Positions 42,137 through 51,519 of a stretch of DNA of 64,000 nt are shown one piece after another. Every line of letters starts with the position of its first letter. The first letter of the stretch is position 1. The notes beneath the pieces are model-generated. The model did no database searches, was not told the origin of the DNA, and was given only the letters and a program-made list of their open reading frames with translations. A program made the translations under genes and the position numbers. This stretch comes from JBBRGK01 sp036741355 (GTDB taxonomy: Bacteria; Chloroflexota; Dehalococcoidia; CAUJGQ01): the NCBI GenBank assembly GCA_036741355.1, contig DAINSK010000019.1, positions 3,703 to 67,702 on the forward strand, in the 5' to 3' direction.

Positions 42137-43813
42137 CTATAACGCGGTCGGCGGCGTGTAGTCGCCGAAGACGCTGCGGAGGGCACCGCAGATCTCGCCG
42201 AGCGTCGCATAACACCGGACGGCGTGCATGATGGGCGGCATCAAGTTGCCGGGTCCTCCGGCGACGGTGATGAGTTCACCCAGGGCAGCCTGGACATCCG
42301 AATCATTGCGTTCGGCCCGCGCACAGCGCAGCCGCTCCTGTTGCGCCGCGGCCAGCCGCGGGTCGACGCGAAATATCAGTTTCGGATCCTCGCCCTCGGT
42401 TTGGTACCGGTTCACACCAACCAGCACCTGTTTGCCGGTCTCGACGTCCTGCTGATAGGCGTACGACGCGTTCTGGATCGCCTGCTGCATCCAGCCGCTC
42501 TCGATCACCCGGACTGCGCCGCCGGCTTTCTCTACTTCGTCCATCAGTGCGTACGCCTGCCGTTCCAGGTCATTGGTTAAAGACTCGACATAATAAGACC
42601 CGGCCATTGGGTCGATGGTGTCTATGGCGCCGGTCTCGTGGGCGATGATCTGCTGGGTGCGGAGCGCAATGCGGTGGGCGTCTTCGGTCGGAAGGGCCAG
42701 CGCTTCGTCGAAACAGGACAAAGCCAGCGACTGCACGCCGCCCAACACCGCAGCAAGGGCCTGTATTGAAGCGCGCACGATGTTGTTTTCGGGCTGCTGT
42801 GCCACGAGCGTCGAGCCGCCGGTCTGCGTGTGCGTTCGCAGCATCATCGATCGTGGGTCGGTGGCGCCGTAGCGGTCCCGCATCAAGTGCGCCCACATGC
42901 GGCGCAGCGCCCGGTATTTTGCGATCTCCTCGAAGAAGTTGTTGTGGGTGTTGAAAATCCATGAGATCCGCGGCGCGACTTCGTCGACAGTTGCGCCCTC
43001 CCCGATCGAGGCATCCAGGTAGGCGAGCGCATTCGCGAAGGTAAAGGCGATCTCCTGCACGGCAGTCGACCCGGACTCGCGGATGTGATAGCCGGAGATG
43101 CTAATGCTGTTGAATTTTGGTACTTCCCGTGCACAATAGGTGATCAGGTCGGCTGCCAGGCGCAGCGACGGGCGAGGCGGGAAGATATAGGTTCCGCGTG
43201 CGACGTACTCTTTGAGGACATCATTCTGAACAGTTCCCTGCAGGTCGGCCACCGGCACGTGTTGCTTTTCTCCGACCGCGATGTACATGGCTACCAACAC
43301 GGCGGCCGGGGCGTTGATCGTCATCGACGTGCTGACTTTATCGAGGGGGATGCCGTGAAACAGGGTTTCCATGTCGCGCAACGAGTCGATGGCGACGCCT
43401 ACCTGACCGACCTCTCCCTGCGCCATCGGCGAGTCCGAGTCATAGCCCAGTTGCGTCGGCAGGTCGAAAGCGACCGAGAGACCCGTCTGACCTTCTGAAA
43501 GCAAATAACGGAATCGTTCGTTTGATTCCTCGGCTGTGCCGTAGCCCGCGTACTGGCGCATCGTCCAAAGCCGGCCGCGGTACATCGTCGGCTGAATGCC
43601 CCGGGTGTACGGAAAGCTGCCCGGGAATCCAAGGTCCCGCTCATAGTCAAGCCCCTCGACATCCAACGGACTGTACAGCCGCTTGACGGGCGCAGAGCTT
43701 GTGGCAAATGCCTGCTCACGCTCTGGAGCACGTTGCAGGCTCCGTTTCTGGGGGCCCTCCTCCCAGGCGGTTTGTGCGCTGCGAAGCCGATCGAGGCGGT
43801 CGCGGTCGTACAT
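42137..43813 (-). CDS. B12-dependent acyl-CoA mutase, large subunit (methylmalonyl- or ethylmalonyl-CoA mutase)
   Basis: 558 residues from the ATG at 43813 (GAGGAG ten bases upstream). The substrate barrel is complete: FPYTRGIQPTMYRGRLWTMR, QYAGYGTAEESNERFRYLLS, GQTGLSVAFDLPTQLGYDSD, the Arg in PPRPSLRLAADL, and the His of NSISISGYHIRESGST. The B12-binding domain is absent, so a separate small subunit is needed; the only one in the window lies at 59235. Neighbourhood with ccr suggests ethylmalonyl-CoA as substrate, although known ethylmalonyl-CoA mutases carry their own B12 domain. Substrate choice therefore stays open. Confidence 0.9.
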   Translation of the reverse strand: MYDRDRLDRLRSAQTAWEEGPQKRSLQRAPEREQAFATSSAPVKRLYSPLDVEGLDYERDLGFPGSFPYTRGIQPTMYRGRLWTMRQYAGYGTAEESNERFRYLLSEGQTGLSVAFDLPTQLGYDSDSPMAQGEVGQVGVAIDSLRDMETLFHGIPLDKVSTSMTINAPAAVLVAMYIAVGEKQHVPVADLQGTVQNDVLKEYVARGTYIFPPRPSLRLAADLITYCAREVPKFNSISISGYHIRESGSTAVQEIAFTFANALAYLDASIGEGATVDEVAPRISWIFNTHNNFFEEIAKYRALRRMWAHLMRDRYGATDPRSMMLRTHTQTGGSTLVAQQPENNIVRASIQALAAVLGGVQSLALSCFDEALALPTEDAHRIALRTQQIIAHETGAIDTIDPMAGSYYVESLTNDLERQAYALMDEVEKAGGAVRVIESGWMQQAIQNASYAYQQDVETGKQVLVGVNRYQTEGEDPKLIFRVDPRLAAAQQERLRCARAERNDSDVQAALGELITVAGGPGNLMPPIMHAVRCYATLGEICGALRSVFGDYTPPTAL

Positions 43814-43949
43814 GCAGTTTTGACTCCTCGTGGTGTTTTCTAATGTACAGCCACCGGCCAGGCGGCGGAAATCGAACGGGTTATCAAAAAAGATCGTCGG
43901 GGAGCCTCGCAATGGGTGTGCAGCACCCAGTTACGCACTGTACACTGGT

Positions 43950-43965
43950 CGTGAAGCAGTTCACG
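43950..43965. promoter_or_regulatory. Inverted repeat upstream of gltB
   Basis: CGTGAA-GCAG-TTCACG, 6-bp perfect arms around a 4-base centre. It could be an operator half of the regulatory region shared by the divergent genes, or a small RNA hairpin. It lies 30 bases left of the 18-bp palindrome. Confidence 0.35.
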
Positions 43966-43994
43966 ATAGCGCCATGTTCTTGACGATCGGGTAT

Positions 43995-44012
43995 TTGGAT
44001 CGTACGATCCAA
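43995..44012. promoter_or_regulatory. 18-bp perfect palindrome, candidate operator
   Basis: TTGGATCGTACGATCCAA is a perfect, gapless palindrome. It is flanked by a second, outer pair of inverted arms (GGGTAT at 43989-43994 and ATACCC at 44017-44022), offset by four bases. It lies about 120 bases before gltB and 180 bases before the divergent mutase gene. A dimeric regulator site is the simplest explanation; the regulator is not identified. Confidence 0.5.
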
Positions 44013-44135
44013 CGTCATACCCCTGTGCGCCAGCGCCGTTTCCGCGTTTTGCTTGAGAGGATTGTCCATATTGGTGCTTTCGACCGGCTAGCCGGGTCGA
44101 GACGAACGATTTTTATCTCCGAGAGATGACTGCCG

Positions 44136-47100
44136 ATGACCGATTACTCCGCTTTCGCGCTGCCACCCGGATTCGAGCCGAATGCCCACGGGACGTTATA
44201 CGACCCGTCGCACGAGCACGATGCGTGTGGTGTCGGGTTCGTTGCCGACACATCGGGCGTACGCAGTCATCGAATCCTGGCGACCGCGATTGAGTGCGTC
44301 ACGAATCTGACGCACCGGGGAGCGGTCAGCGCGGACCTGCGGACCGGAGACGGCGCGGGGCTGACGACGCAGATCCCACACCGATTCTTTAAAAGCGTTC
44401 TCGAGCGCAAGGGCATTCGCCTTGCCGCGGACGAGGACTTGGCGGTCGGTATGGTGTTCCTACCGCACTTTGACAAGCCCGCACGCGAACGGGCACGCAC
44501 CATCACGGATGAGGCGCTGCAGCGGCAAGGGTTGTGCCGGCTGCTGTGGAGGACGGTTCCTGTCGACGCTTCAGTGCTCGGTGACCTGGGGGCGCGCACG
44601 CGACCATGGATCGAGCAAGTACTGGTTGGCCGCCCGACTGGATTGTCGCCGCTCGATTACACACGCCGGCTCTACCTTGCGCGCAAGGAGATGGAGCGGC
44701 ACGCGTCGGAGGAGCAGATTGAAGGCTTTTATCTGCCTTCGCTCTCCAACCGCACGCTGGTCTATAAGGGACTCCTGGTAGCGCACCAACTGCCCACGTT
44801 CTATCGCGACTTGCGCGACCCGCAGTTCGAAACCGCACTTGCCGTTTTCCACCAGCGCTACAGCACCAACACCTTTCCGAACTGGTACCTATCACAACCA
44901 TTCCGCATGCTGGCCCACAACGGCGAGATCAATACGCTGAACGGCAACGTGAATTGGGCGAGAGCCCGCGAGTCCGGCCTGGAATCCGAGGTCTGGGGCG
45001 ACCGCGTCAAGGAGCTGGTGCCGCTGGTGCAATCGGGCGGCAGTGACTCGTCGAGCCTCGACAACGTGCTCGAGGCGATCATAATGTCCGGCCGGGATAT
45101 CCGCCACGCCTTCATGATGCTCATCCCAGAGGCGTGGGAGAACATGCCCAACATGCCGAAAGAAAGGCGTGCGTTTTACGAGTACCACGCCTGCCTCAGC
45201 GAGCCATGGGATGGGCCGGCGAGCATGGCTTTTACCGACGGCGTATTCGTCGGTGCAACCTTGGACCGCAACGGCCTGCGCCCGGCGCGTTACCAGCTCA
45301 CATCGGACGGAACGATCGTCATGGGCTCCGAGGCCGGCATGGTCGCGCTCGACCCGGCGACTATTGTCGAGAAGGGCAGGCTGGGACCTGGTCAGATGAT
45401 TGGCGTGGACACCGATAAGGGCGAGCTGCTTTACAACGATGACATAAAGAACTTGGTTTCGGGCAGAAAAACGTACCAAACCTGGGTGAAGCGGCAGTTG
45501 CTGCACCTCGACTCGTGGCTGGCCAACCGTACCTCCGAGGTGTTGCCGGCAAATGCGTTGGATGTCGCGCGGCAGCAGATCGTGTTTGGCTATACGGCCG
45601 AAGAGCTGGAATTCATTTTGAAGCCGATGGCCGCCGAGGGGAAGGAGCCGATCGGCTCGATGGGAGACGACACGGCTCTGGCGATTTTCGCTTCGCGGCC
45701 ACGGCTTACCTACGCCTATTTCAAGCAGAAGTTTGCCCAGGTCACCAACCCGCCGATCGACCCGATCCGCGAAGAGCTGGTGATGTCACTTGACAGCTAC
45801 CTGGGCAGGCGGCGTAGCTTCCTCGAAGAAACCGAGCAGCACGCCCGGCTGGTACACCTTGCCAGCCCGTTAATGATCGACGCAGAGATCGAGGCGCTGC
45901 GCAAGATCGCCGAGCCAGCCCTGCACGCGATCACGATTCCGACGCTATTTGACGTCGGAACAGGCCCGGAAGGCATGCATCGGGCACTGCAAACACTGTG
46001 TCAGCAGGCGTCGATGGCGGTCGACGACGGCGCAACGATCCTGGTGCTCAGCGATCGCGGTGTCTCGGTTTCGCTGGCGCCAATTCCAATGCTGCTCGCG
46101 ATCGGAGCCGTGCACCATCAGCTGATCCGCGAAGGTAAGCGGATGCTTGCGAGCATAATCGCCGAAACCGGCGAAGCGCGGGACGTTCACCAGATTGCGC
46201 TGTTGATCGGTTTCGGCGCCAGCGCCGTCAACCCGTACCTCGCGTTTGCGACGTTGCGTTCGCTCGTGGACGAAGGCAACGCGTCGGCCAAAGATGCGCT
46301 CAAGGCGGTATCGCAGTCGAAGGCCACCGAGAACTATGAAAAAGCGGTTGACGCCGCGCTGCTGAAGATTATCTCCAAGATGGGGATTTCGACGATCAGC
46401 GGCTATCAGGCTGCGCAGATCTTCGAGGCGATAGGCCTCGATCAGGAAACGCTCGACCTCTGTTTCAGCGGCATGACTTCGCGCATCGGCGGCATCGGTA
46501 TCTGCCACCTAGCGCAAGAAACCATCGACCGTCATGCCGCGGCATTCGGCAACGGCAGGGCGCCCGCGCTCGACGCGGGCGCGTACTACCGCTACCGCCG
46601 CGACGGCGAATACCACGCATTCAACCCGGAAGTATGGCGCAATCTGCACAAGGCCGTGGAGTCCGGCGACTACGCGGACTACCGCCAATACGCGGACATC
46701 GTGCAGTCGCGCAACCCGATCGCGTTGCGCGATCTGTTGGAGTTCGTCCCAACCGACCCGATCCCGTTGGAAGAGGTCGAGCCGATAGAAAAGATCGCCA
46801 CGCGCTTCGTGACCGCCGCGATGTCGCTCGGAGCGCTTTCACCGGAAGCGCACGCGACGATGGCGACCGCCATGAATCGCATCGGCGCCAAGAGCAACAC
46901 GGGCGAGGGCGGCGAGGATTCGTCGCGGCGGGTTGTTCAACCGAACGGGGACACTTCGAACAGCAAGATCAAGCAGGTGGCCTCAGCCCGCTTCGGCGTG
47001 ACGCCGGTCTACCTGGCCTCGGCAGACGAGCTTGAGATCAAGATGGCCCAGGGCAGTAAGCCCGGCGAGGGCGGTCAGCTTCCGGCGCACAAGGTGTCGG

Positions 47101-48713
47101 CACAGATCGCCGCTCTACGGCACACATTGCCCGGCACACCGCTAATATCGCCGCCGCCTCACCACGACATCTACAGTATCGAGGACCTGGCGCAGCTGAT
47201 CTACGACCTTAAAATGGTGAACCCGCGGGCGCGGGTAGCCGTGAAGCTGGTTGCAGAGGAAGGCGTGGGCACGATCGCCGCAGGCGTGGCGAAGGGTTAC
47301 GCCGACGTGGTCCACATCTCAGGACACGACGGCGGCACGGGGGCGTCCCCGCTCTCTTCGATCAAGAGCGCCGGCGCGCCGTTCGAGCTCGGACTCTCCG
47401 AAGTCCAGCAAGTGCTCGTGATGAACGACCTGCGCGGCAGGGTGAAGATCCGTGCGGACGGCGGCATGAAAACCGCCCGCGACGTCGTCATTGCGGCGAT
47501 GTTGGGCGCTGAGGAGTTCGGCTTCGGGACCGCGGCAGTCGTCGCCGTGGGTTGCAAGATGGCGCGACAGTGCCATCTAAACACGTGCCCAACCGGCGTC
47601 GCGACGCAGCGCGAGGATCTGCGCGAGAAGTTCACGGGCACTCCGGAAAAGGTCGTCAACTTCTTCATGCACGTCTCCGAGGAAGTTCGCGAGATCCTCG
47701 CGCGGCTCGGGTTCCGGTCGCTCGACGAGGTCATCGGGCGGGTTGACCTGTTGCAGCAAGTCCGCGGCGGCGAGGATCCACGCGTCCACAGGGTGGACCT
47801 CAGCCGCATTCTGAAGCAGCCCGATCCGACCGGCCAGCGGCCGCATCGTCGGATGCAAGAACGCAACCAGCGCGCTGGGGATCAGCCGTTGGATGACAAG
47901 ATACTGACCGACCTTGGCGACACGATCGAGACGAAGAAGCCGATCCGATTGTCATACGACGTGACGAATCAGAACCGAACGATCGGGGCGCGAGTCGCGG
48001 GCGAAATCGCCTACCGTTGTGGTGATGAGGGATTGCCGGCGAACACGATCGAGCTGCAGTTCACGGGCAGCGCCGGCCAGAGCTTTGGCGCCTTCACCTT
48101 CCGGGGGATGCAACTGGTGCTCACCGGCGAGGCGAACGACTACGTGGCCAAGGGAATGGGTGGCGGCGAGGTCGTTATTCGTCCTCCTACCGGCGCAGGT
48201 TATACCAGCCACGAGAATACGATTGTGGGGAACACGGTCCTGTACGGCGCCACCAGCGGCAAGCTCTTCGTAGCGGGTCGAGCGGGCGAACGATTTGCCG
48301 TACGCAACAGCGGCGCTCTCGCGGTCGTCGAGGGGGTGGGCGACCACGGCTGCGAATATATGACCGAGGGCGTGGTCGTGATTCTTGGGGAGACCGGTCG
48401 CAATTTCGGCGCCGGCATGTCCAACGGCGTCGCGTACGTGCTCGATGAATCGCGCGACTTCCCCAAGAAGATCAACCCGGAGCTTGTCGGTCTGGCCCAG
48501 GTGACCGCGGCAGCCGACATCGAAATCATGGAGACGCTGATTCGCCGTCACTTCGAGTTGACGGGCAGCAAGCGGGCACAGCAGATCCTGGAAAACTTCG
48601 ACGGGTATCTGCCGCTCTTCTGGAAAGCCGCGCCACACTTCGCGCTGACAGAGGACGGCCCCATGACGATCGTCAACCGCCACCTGCGGAGCTTGAAGGA
48701 CGGTTCGCACTAA
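44136..48713 (+). CDS. gltB: Glutamate synthase large subunit
   Basis: Transfers the glutamine amide to 2-oxoglutarate to give two glutamates. The 1525-residue protein has the four usual parts. The glutaminase domain has nucleophile Cys31 (HEHDACGVGFVAD), reached after removal of a short propeptide. A central domain follows, then the FMN barrel (ISGHDGGTGASPLSSIKSAG) with the 3Fe-4S ligands CKMARQCHLNTCPTGVATQ. The C-terminal beta-helix (GNTVLYGATSGKLFVAGRAG) completes it. No small subunit (gltD) is adjacent, so either it is elsewhere or the enzyme is ferredoxin-dependent. A strong terminator follows. Confidence 0.96.
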   Translation: MTDYSAFALPPGFEPNAHGTLYDPSHEHDACGVGFVADTSGVRSHRILATAIECVTNLTHRGAVSADLRTGDGAGLTTQIPHRFFKSVLERKGIRLAADEDLAVGMVFLPHFDKPARERARTITDEALQRQGLCRLLWRTVPVDASVLGDLGARTRPWIEQVLVGRPTGLSPLDYTRRLYLARKEMERHASEEQIEGFYLPSLSNRTLVYKGLLVAHQLPTFYRDLRDPQFETALAVFHQRYSTNTFPNWYLSQPFRMLAHNGEINTLNGNVNWARARESGLESEVWGDRVKELVPLVQSGGSDSSSLDNVLEAIIMSGRDIRHAFMMLIPEAWENMPNMPKERRAFYEYHACLSEPWDGPASMAFTDGVFVGATLDRNGLRPARYQLTSDGTIVMGSEAGMVALDPATIVEKGRLGPGQMIGVDTDKGELLYNDDIKNLVSGRKTYQTWVKRQLLHLDSWLANRTSEVLPANALDVARQQIVFGYTAEELEFILKPMAAEGKEPIGSMGDDTALAIFASRPRLTYAYFKQKFAQVTNPPIDPIREELVMSLDSYLGRRRSFLEETEQHARLVHLASPLMIDAEIEALRKIAEPALHAITIPTLFDVGTGPEGMHRALQTLCQQASMAVDDGATILVLSDRGVSVSLAPIPMLLAIGAVHHQLIREGKRMLASIIAETGEARDVHQIALLIGFGASAVNPYLAFATLRSLVDEGNASAKDALKAVSQSKATENYEKAVDAALLKIISKMGISTISGYQAAQIFEAIGLDQETLDLCFSGMTSRIGGIGICHLAQETIDRHAAAFGNGRAPALDAGAYYRYRRDGEYHAFNPEVWRNLHKAVESGDYADYRQYADIVQSRNPIALRDLLEFVPTDPIPLEEVEPIEKIATRFVTAAMSLGALSPEAHATMATAMNRIGAKSNTGEGGEDSSRRVVQPNGDTSNSKIKQVASARFGVTPVYLASADELEIKMAQGSKPGEGGQLPAHKVSAQIAALRHTLPGTPLISPPPHHDIYSIEDLAQLIYDLKMVNPRARVAVKLVAEEGVGTIAAGVAKGYADVVHISGHDGGTGASPLSSIKSAGAPFELGLSEVQQVLVMNDLRGRVKIRADGGMKTARDVVIAAMLGAEEFGFGTAAVVAVGCKMARQCHLNTCPTGVATQREDLREKFTGTPEKVVNFFMHVSEEVREILARLGFRSLDEVIGRVDLLQQVRGGEDPRVHRVDLSRILKQPDPTGQRPHRRMQERNQRAGDQPLDDKILTDLGDTIETKKPIRLSYDVTNQNRTIGARVAGEIAYRCGDEGLPANTIELQFTGSAGQSFGAFTFRGMQLVLTGEANDYVAKGMGGGEVVIRPPTGAGYTSHENTIVGNTVLYGATSGKLFVAGRAGERFAVRNSGALAVVEGVGDHGCEYMTEGVVVILGETGRNFGAGMSNGVAYVLDESRDFPKKINPELVGLAQVTAAADIEIMETLIRRHFELTGSKRAQQILENFDGYLPLFWKAAPHFALTEDGPMTIVNRHLRSLKDGSH

Positions 48714-48740
48714 CGGGCCCGCGTCCTGCCACCAAACCAT

Positions 48741-48775
48741 AAGGACGGCCCTCCTTTACGGGGGGCCGTCCTTTT
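48741..48775. terminator. Bidirectional Rho-independent terminator
   Basis: AAGGACGGCCC and GGGCCGTCCTT form a long GC-rich hairpin with a TCCTTTACGG-type loop, followed by TTTT on the plus strand and preceded by a short A-containing run that serves the minus strand. It sits between the convergent gltB and gyrA genes and probably ends both transcripts. Confidence 0.85.
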
Positions 48776-48799
48776 CCACCTGCCGATCAGCCAACCGGG

Positions 48800-51394
48800 C
48801 TACGAAGCACCGTCCTTGTTTCGACCGCGCTTCGGGGCCTTCTGCACGACGTCGGAGAATCCGGCTAGCTCGGCCACGGCGCCGTGGCCATTGCCGGTGG
48901 CTTCCGCTGCACCGTCTGCAACCCCCTTGCGCTTCCGCGACGACGCCTCGTAGTCATCCTCTTCGGCCTCGATGCCGGCGATCGCCGCCACTGTATCAGT
49001 TGGTCGCATCTTCATGATCGTGACGCCCTGCGTGCTGCGCCCGATGATGGAAATTGCATCCACCGTCGTGCGCAGGACAATCCCGTCCACAGAGATGATC
49101 ATCAGCTCGCGGGTGCCGTTGACGGCCCGAACGGCCGCCACGCGTCCGGTCTTGTCCGTTAGTTTCAAGTTGGAGACGCCCGATCCACCGCGGTGGTGCC
49201 TCGGGTACTGCGCGAAATCGGTACGCTTGCCAAAACCACGCTCGCTGATGGTGAACAGGTGCTGCCCCCTGGCCGCGATCTCCATACCAACGACGAAGTC
49301 GCCCTTGGCCAGCCTGATCCCGCGCACGCCGCCACTCTGGCGGGAGGCCATGCGCAGTTCACCGACCGGGAAGCAGATGCACTGGCCGTCGGCCGTCGCC
49401 AGCACCAGGTCGTCCGCCGAGTTCGCCATTTTCACGGAGACAAGCGCATCGCCTTGCTCCAGGTTCATCGCGATCAGGCCGTTACGGCGGACACTTTCGA
49501 AGTCCTTCAGCGGCGTTCGCTTGACTTCGCCCCGCTTGGTCGCGAGCAGCAGACAGTCTCCTTCGAACGTCGCCGTGGCGATGACCGCGGTTACGAGCTC
49601 GCCCTGCAGAATGTCGATCAGGTTGATCAGCGGCAGGCCCTTCGCCGTGCGCGAAGCGTCCGGAATTTCGTGCGCCTTGAGCTGAAAGACCTTGCCTCGA
49701 TCCGTGAAGAAGAGCAGATTATCGTGCGTGTCGGCTACAAGCAGACGGTGCACTGCGTCCTCTTCACGCGTGGGCATGCCGGTCAGCCCCTTGCCGCCAC
49801 GCCGCTGAGGCCGGTATGTATCGAGCGCAAGCCGCTTGATGTAGCCTCGCCTGCTGATGGTGACGACGATCTCCTCGTGAGGAATGAGGTCCTCGTCCGA
49901 GAAGTTCTGAAGCTCCTGGTCCACGATCTGGGTGAGGCGGTCGTCGCCGTGCTTCTTACGCAGCTCGAGCGTCTCTTCCTTGATCACGGCATCAACTTTG
50001 GCCGCGTCGGCAAGAAGCTCCTCGAGAAACGTGATCGTCTTTAGAAGCTCGGCGTGCTCGTTCAGAAGCTGTTGCCGCTCGAGCGCGGCGAGCCGGCTGA
50101 GCGTCATGGCCAGGATGGCAGTCGCCTGCCGTTCGGTGAAGGTGAACGGTTTCTCCTGCAGTTTGACCTTTGCAGCGGCCGCGGACTCCGACCCGCGAAC
50201 CAACTTGATGATCGCGCCTATCTTGTCGAGTGCTTTCAGCAGGCCGGCGACGATATGCTCGCGTTCGCGCGCCTTGTCGAGGTCGAACTGGCTGCGACGG
50301 CGAATCACGCTGCGGCGGAAATTCAGGTACTCGTGCAGCGCCGTACGCAGGGTTACTGTTTTCGGCTGACCGTTGACGAGGCAGAGCATATGCACGTTGA
50401 ACGACGACTGCATCGAGGTGTGCTTGTACAGCGCGTTCAGGATCTGTTTCGGCTGGCCGCCGGCCTTGAGCTCGATCGCGATGCGCATGCCATGCCGGTC
50501 GGACTCGTCACGCAGGTCGCTTATACCGTCGATCTTTTTATCTTTGACGAGGTCGGCCATCTTCTCGATCAGCGACGCCTTGTTGGTTTGATACGGCAGC
50601 TCGGTAACGACGATCTGGAAGCGCCCGGCGCGTGCCATCTCTTCGACGTGTGCCCGGGCCCGCATGATGACGCGACCTTGACCGGTCGCGTAGGCGTTCC
50701 GGATCCCCTCCCGACCAATGATGATGCCAGCGGTGGGGAAGTCGGGCCCTCGTACGATCTCGGTCAATTCCTCGGTCGTCGTGTCCGGTTTATCAATCAA
50801 GCGCATGATCGCGTTACAGATCTCGGTGAGGTTGTGCGGTGGGATATTGGTCGCCATGCCGACCGCAATGCCGGACGAGCCGTTCACCAGCAGGTTTGGC
50901 AGTCGCGCCGGCAACGATTCCGGTTGTTGGTGGCTGCCGTCGTAGTTCGGCACGAAATCGACGGTGTTTTTGTCGATGTCGGCGAGCATCTCGTCGGCGA
51001 CCTGCGCCAGCTTCGCTTCGGTGTAGCGCATCGCAGCAGGTGGGTCGGCGTCGACACTGCCGAAGTTGCCCTGGCCGTCGATGAGCGGGTAGCGCAGCGA
51101 GAAGTCCTGTGCCATACGTACCATTGCGTCGTATACCGGCGCGTCGCCGTGCGGATGATACTTGCCCATTACTTCGCCGACTACAGCGGCGCTCTTCTTG
51201 TATGCGGCGCTGGACCGCAGCCCCATCTCGCTCATCGAGAAGAGGATGCGCCGTTGAACCGGTTTGAGGCCGTCGCGCACGTCGGGGAGCGCCCGCTGCA
51301 CGATGACGCTCATCGCATAATCGAGATACGACTGGCGCATCTCGTCCTCTATGCGTACCGGGGTAATGCGATCGCCAGTCTGTTCTACAACCAT
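48800..51394 (-). CDS. gyrA: DNA gyrase subunit A
   Basis: Breaks and rejoins DNA in the supercoiling reaction. The catalytic Tyr lies at about residue 124 (AAMRYTEAKL). The quinolone region reads KYHPHGDAPVYDAMVRMAQD, with Ala-Pro where E. coli has Ser83-Ala84, and Asp kept at the 87 position. The GyrA box QRRGGKG near residue 545 marks a gyrase rather than topoisomerase IV. The C-terminal six-bladed DNA-wrapping domain is present, and the last 50 residues are a charged low-complexity tail. The length is 864 residues. No gyrB is nearby. Confidence 0.96.
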   Translation of the reverse strand: MVVEQTGDRITPVRIEDEMRQSYLDYAMSVIVQRALPDVRDGLKPVQRRILFSMSEMGLRSSAAYKKSAAVVGEVMGKYHPHGDAPVYDAMVRMAQDFSLRYPLIDGQGNFGSVDADPPAAMRYTEAKLAQVADEMLADIDKNTVDFVPNYDGSHQQPESLPARLPNLLVNGSSGIAVGMATNIPPHNLTEICNAIMRLIDKPDTTTEELTEIVRGPDFPTAGIIIGREGIRNAYATGQGRVIMRARAHVEEMARAGRFQIVVTELPYQTNKASLIEKMADLVKDKKIDGISDLRDESDRHGMRIAIELKAGGQPKQILNALYKHTSMQSSFNVHMLCLVNGQPKTVTLRTALHEYLNFRRSVIRRRSQFDLDKAREREHIVAGLLKALDKIGAIIKLVRGSESAAAAKVKLQEKPFTFTERQATAILAMTLSRLAALERQQLLNEHAELLKTITFLEELLADAAKVDAVIKEETLELRKKHGDDRLTQIVDQELQNFSDEDLIPHEEIVVTISRRGYIKRLALDTYRPQRRGGKGLTGMPTREEDAVHRLLVADTHDNLLFFTDRGKVFQLKAHEIPDASRTAKGLPLINLIDILQGELVTAVIATATFEGDCLLLATKRGEVKRTPLKDFESVRRNGLIAMNLEQGDALVSVKMANSADDLVLATADGQCICFPVGELRMASRQSGGVRGIRLAKGDFVVGMEIAARGQHLFTISERGFGKRTDFAQYPRHHRGGSGVSNLKLTDKTGRVAAVRAVNGTRELMIISVDGIVLRTTVDAISIIGRSTQGVTIMKMRPTDTVAAIAGIEAEEDDYEASSRKRKGVADGAAEATGNGHGAVAELAGFSDVVQKAPKRGRNKDGAS

Positions 51395-51519
51395 TCCGTA
51401 CTCAACCCTCGCTACAAGACATCCAAAATGAAAGAGAGCAGCACAGGCTCGAAGCGGCAGACATCACGCCAATTCACGGCGCATCAATCTCAAAGCCGCT
51501 TATTGGTTAGGGAGCACGA

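Larger units (their letters stand above)
43814..44135. promoter_or_regulatory. Divergent intergenic region between the mutase gene and gltB
   Basis: This 322-bp region holds no gene but has two strong dyads, at 43950-43965 and 43995-44012. Promoters for both flanking genes should be here; no clear -35/-10 pair could be fixed by eye. Confidence 0.5.

Noticed and set aside
49193..50044. A 283-residue plus-strand open frame
   Set aside because: Antisense to the C-terminal half of gyrA, without recognisable motifs.
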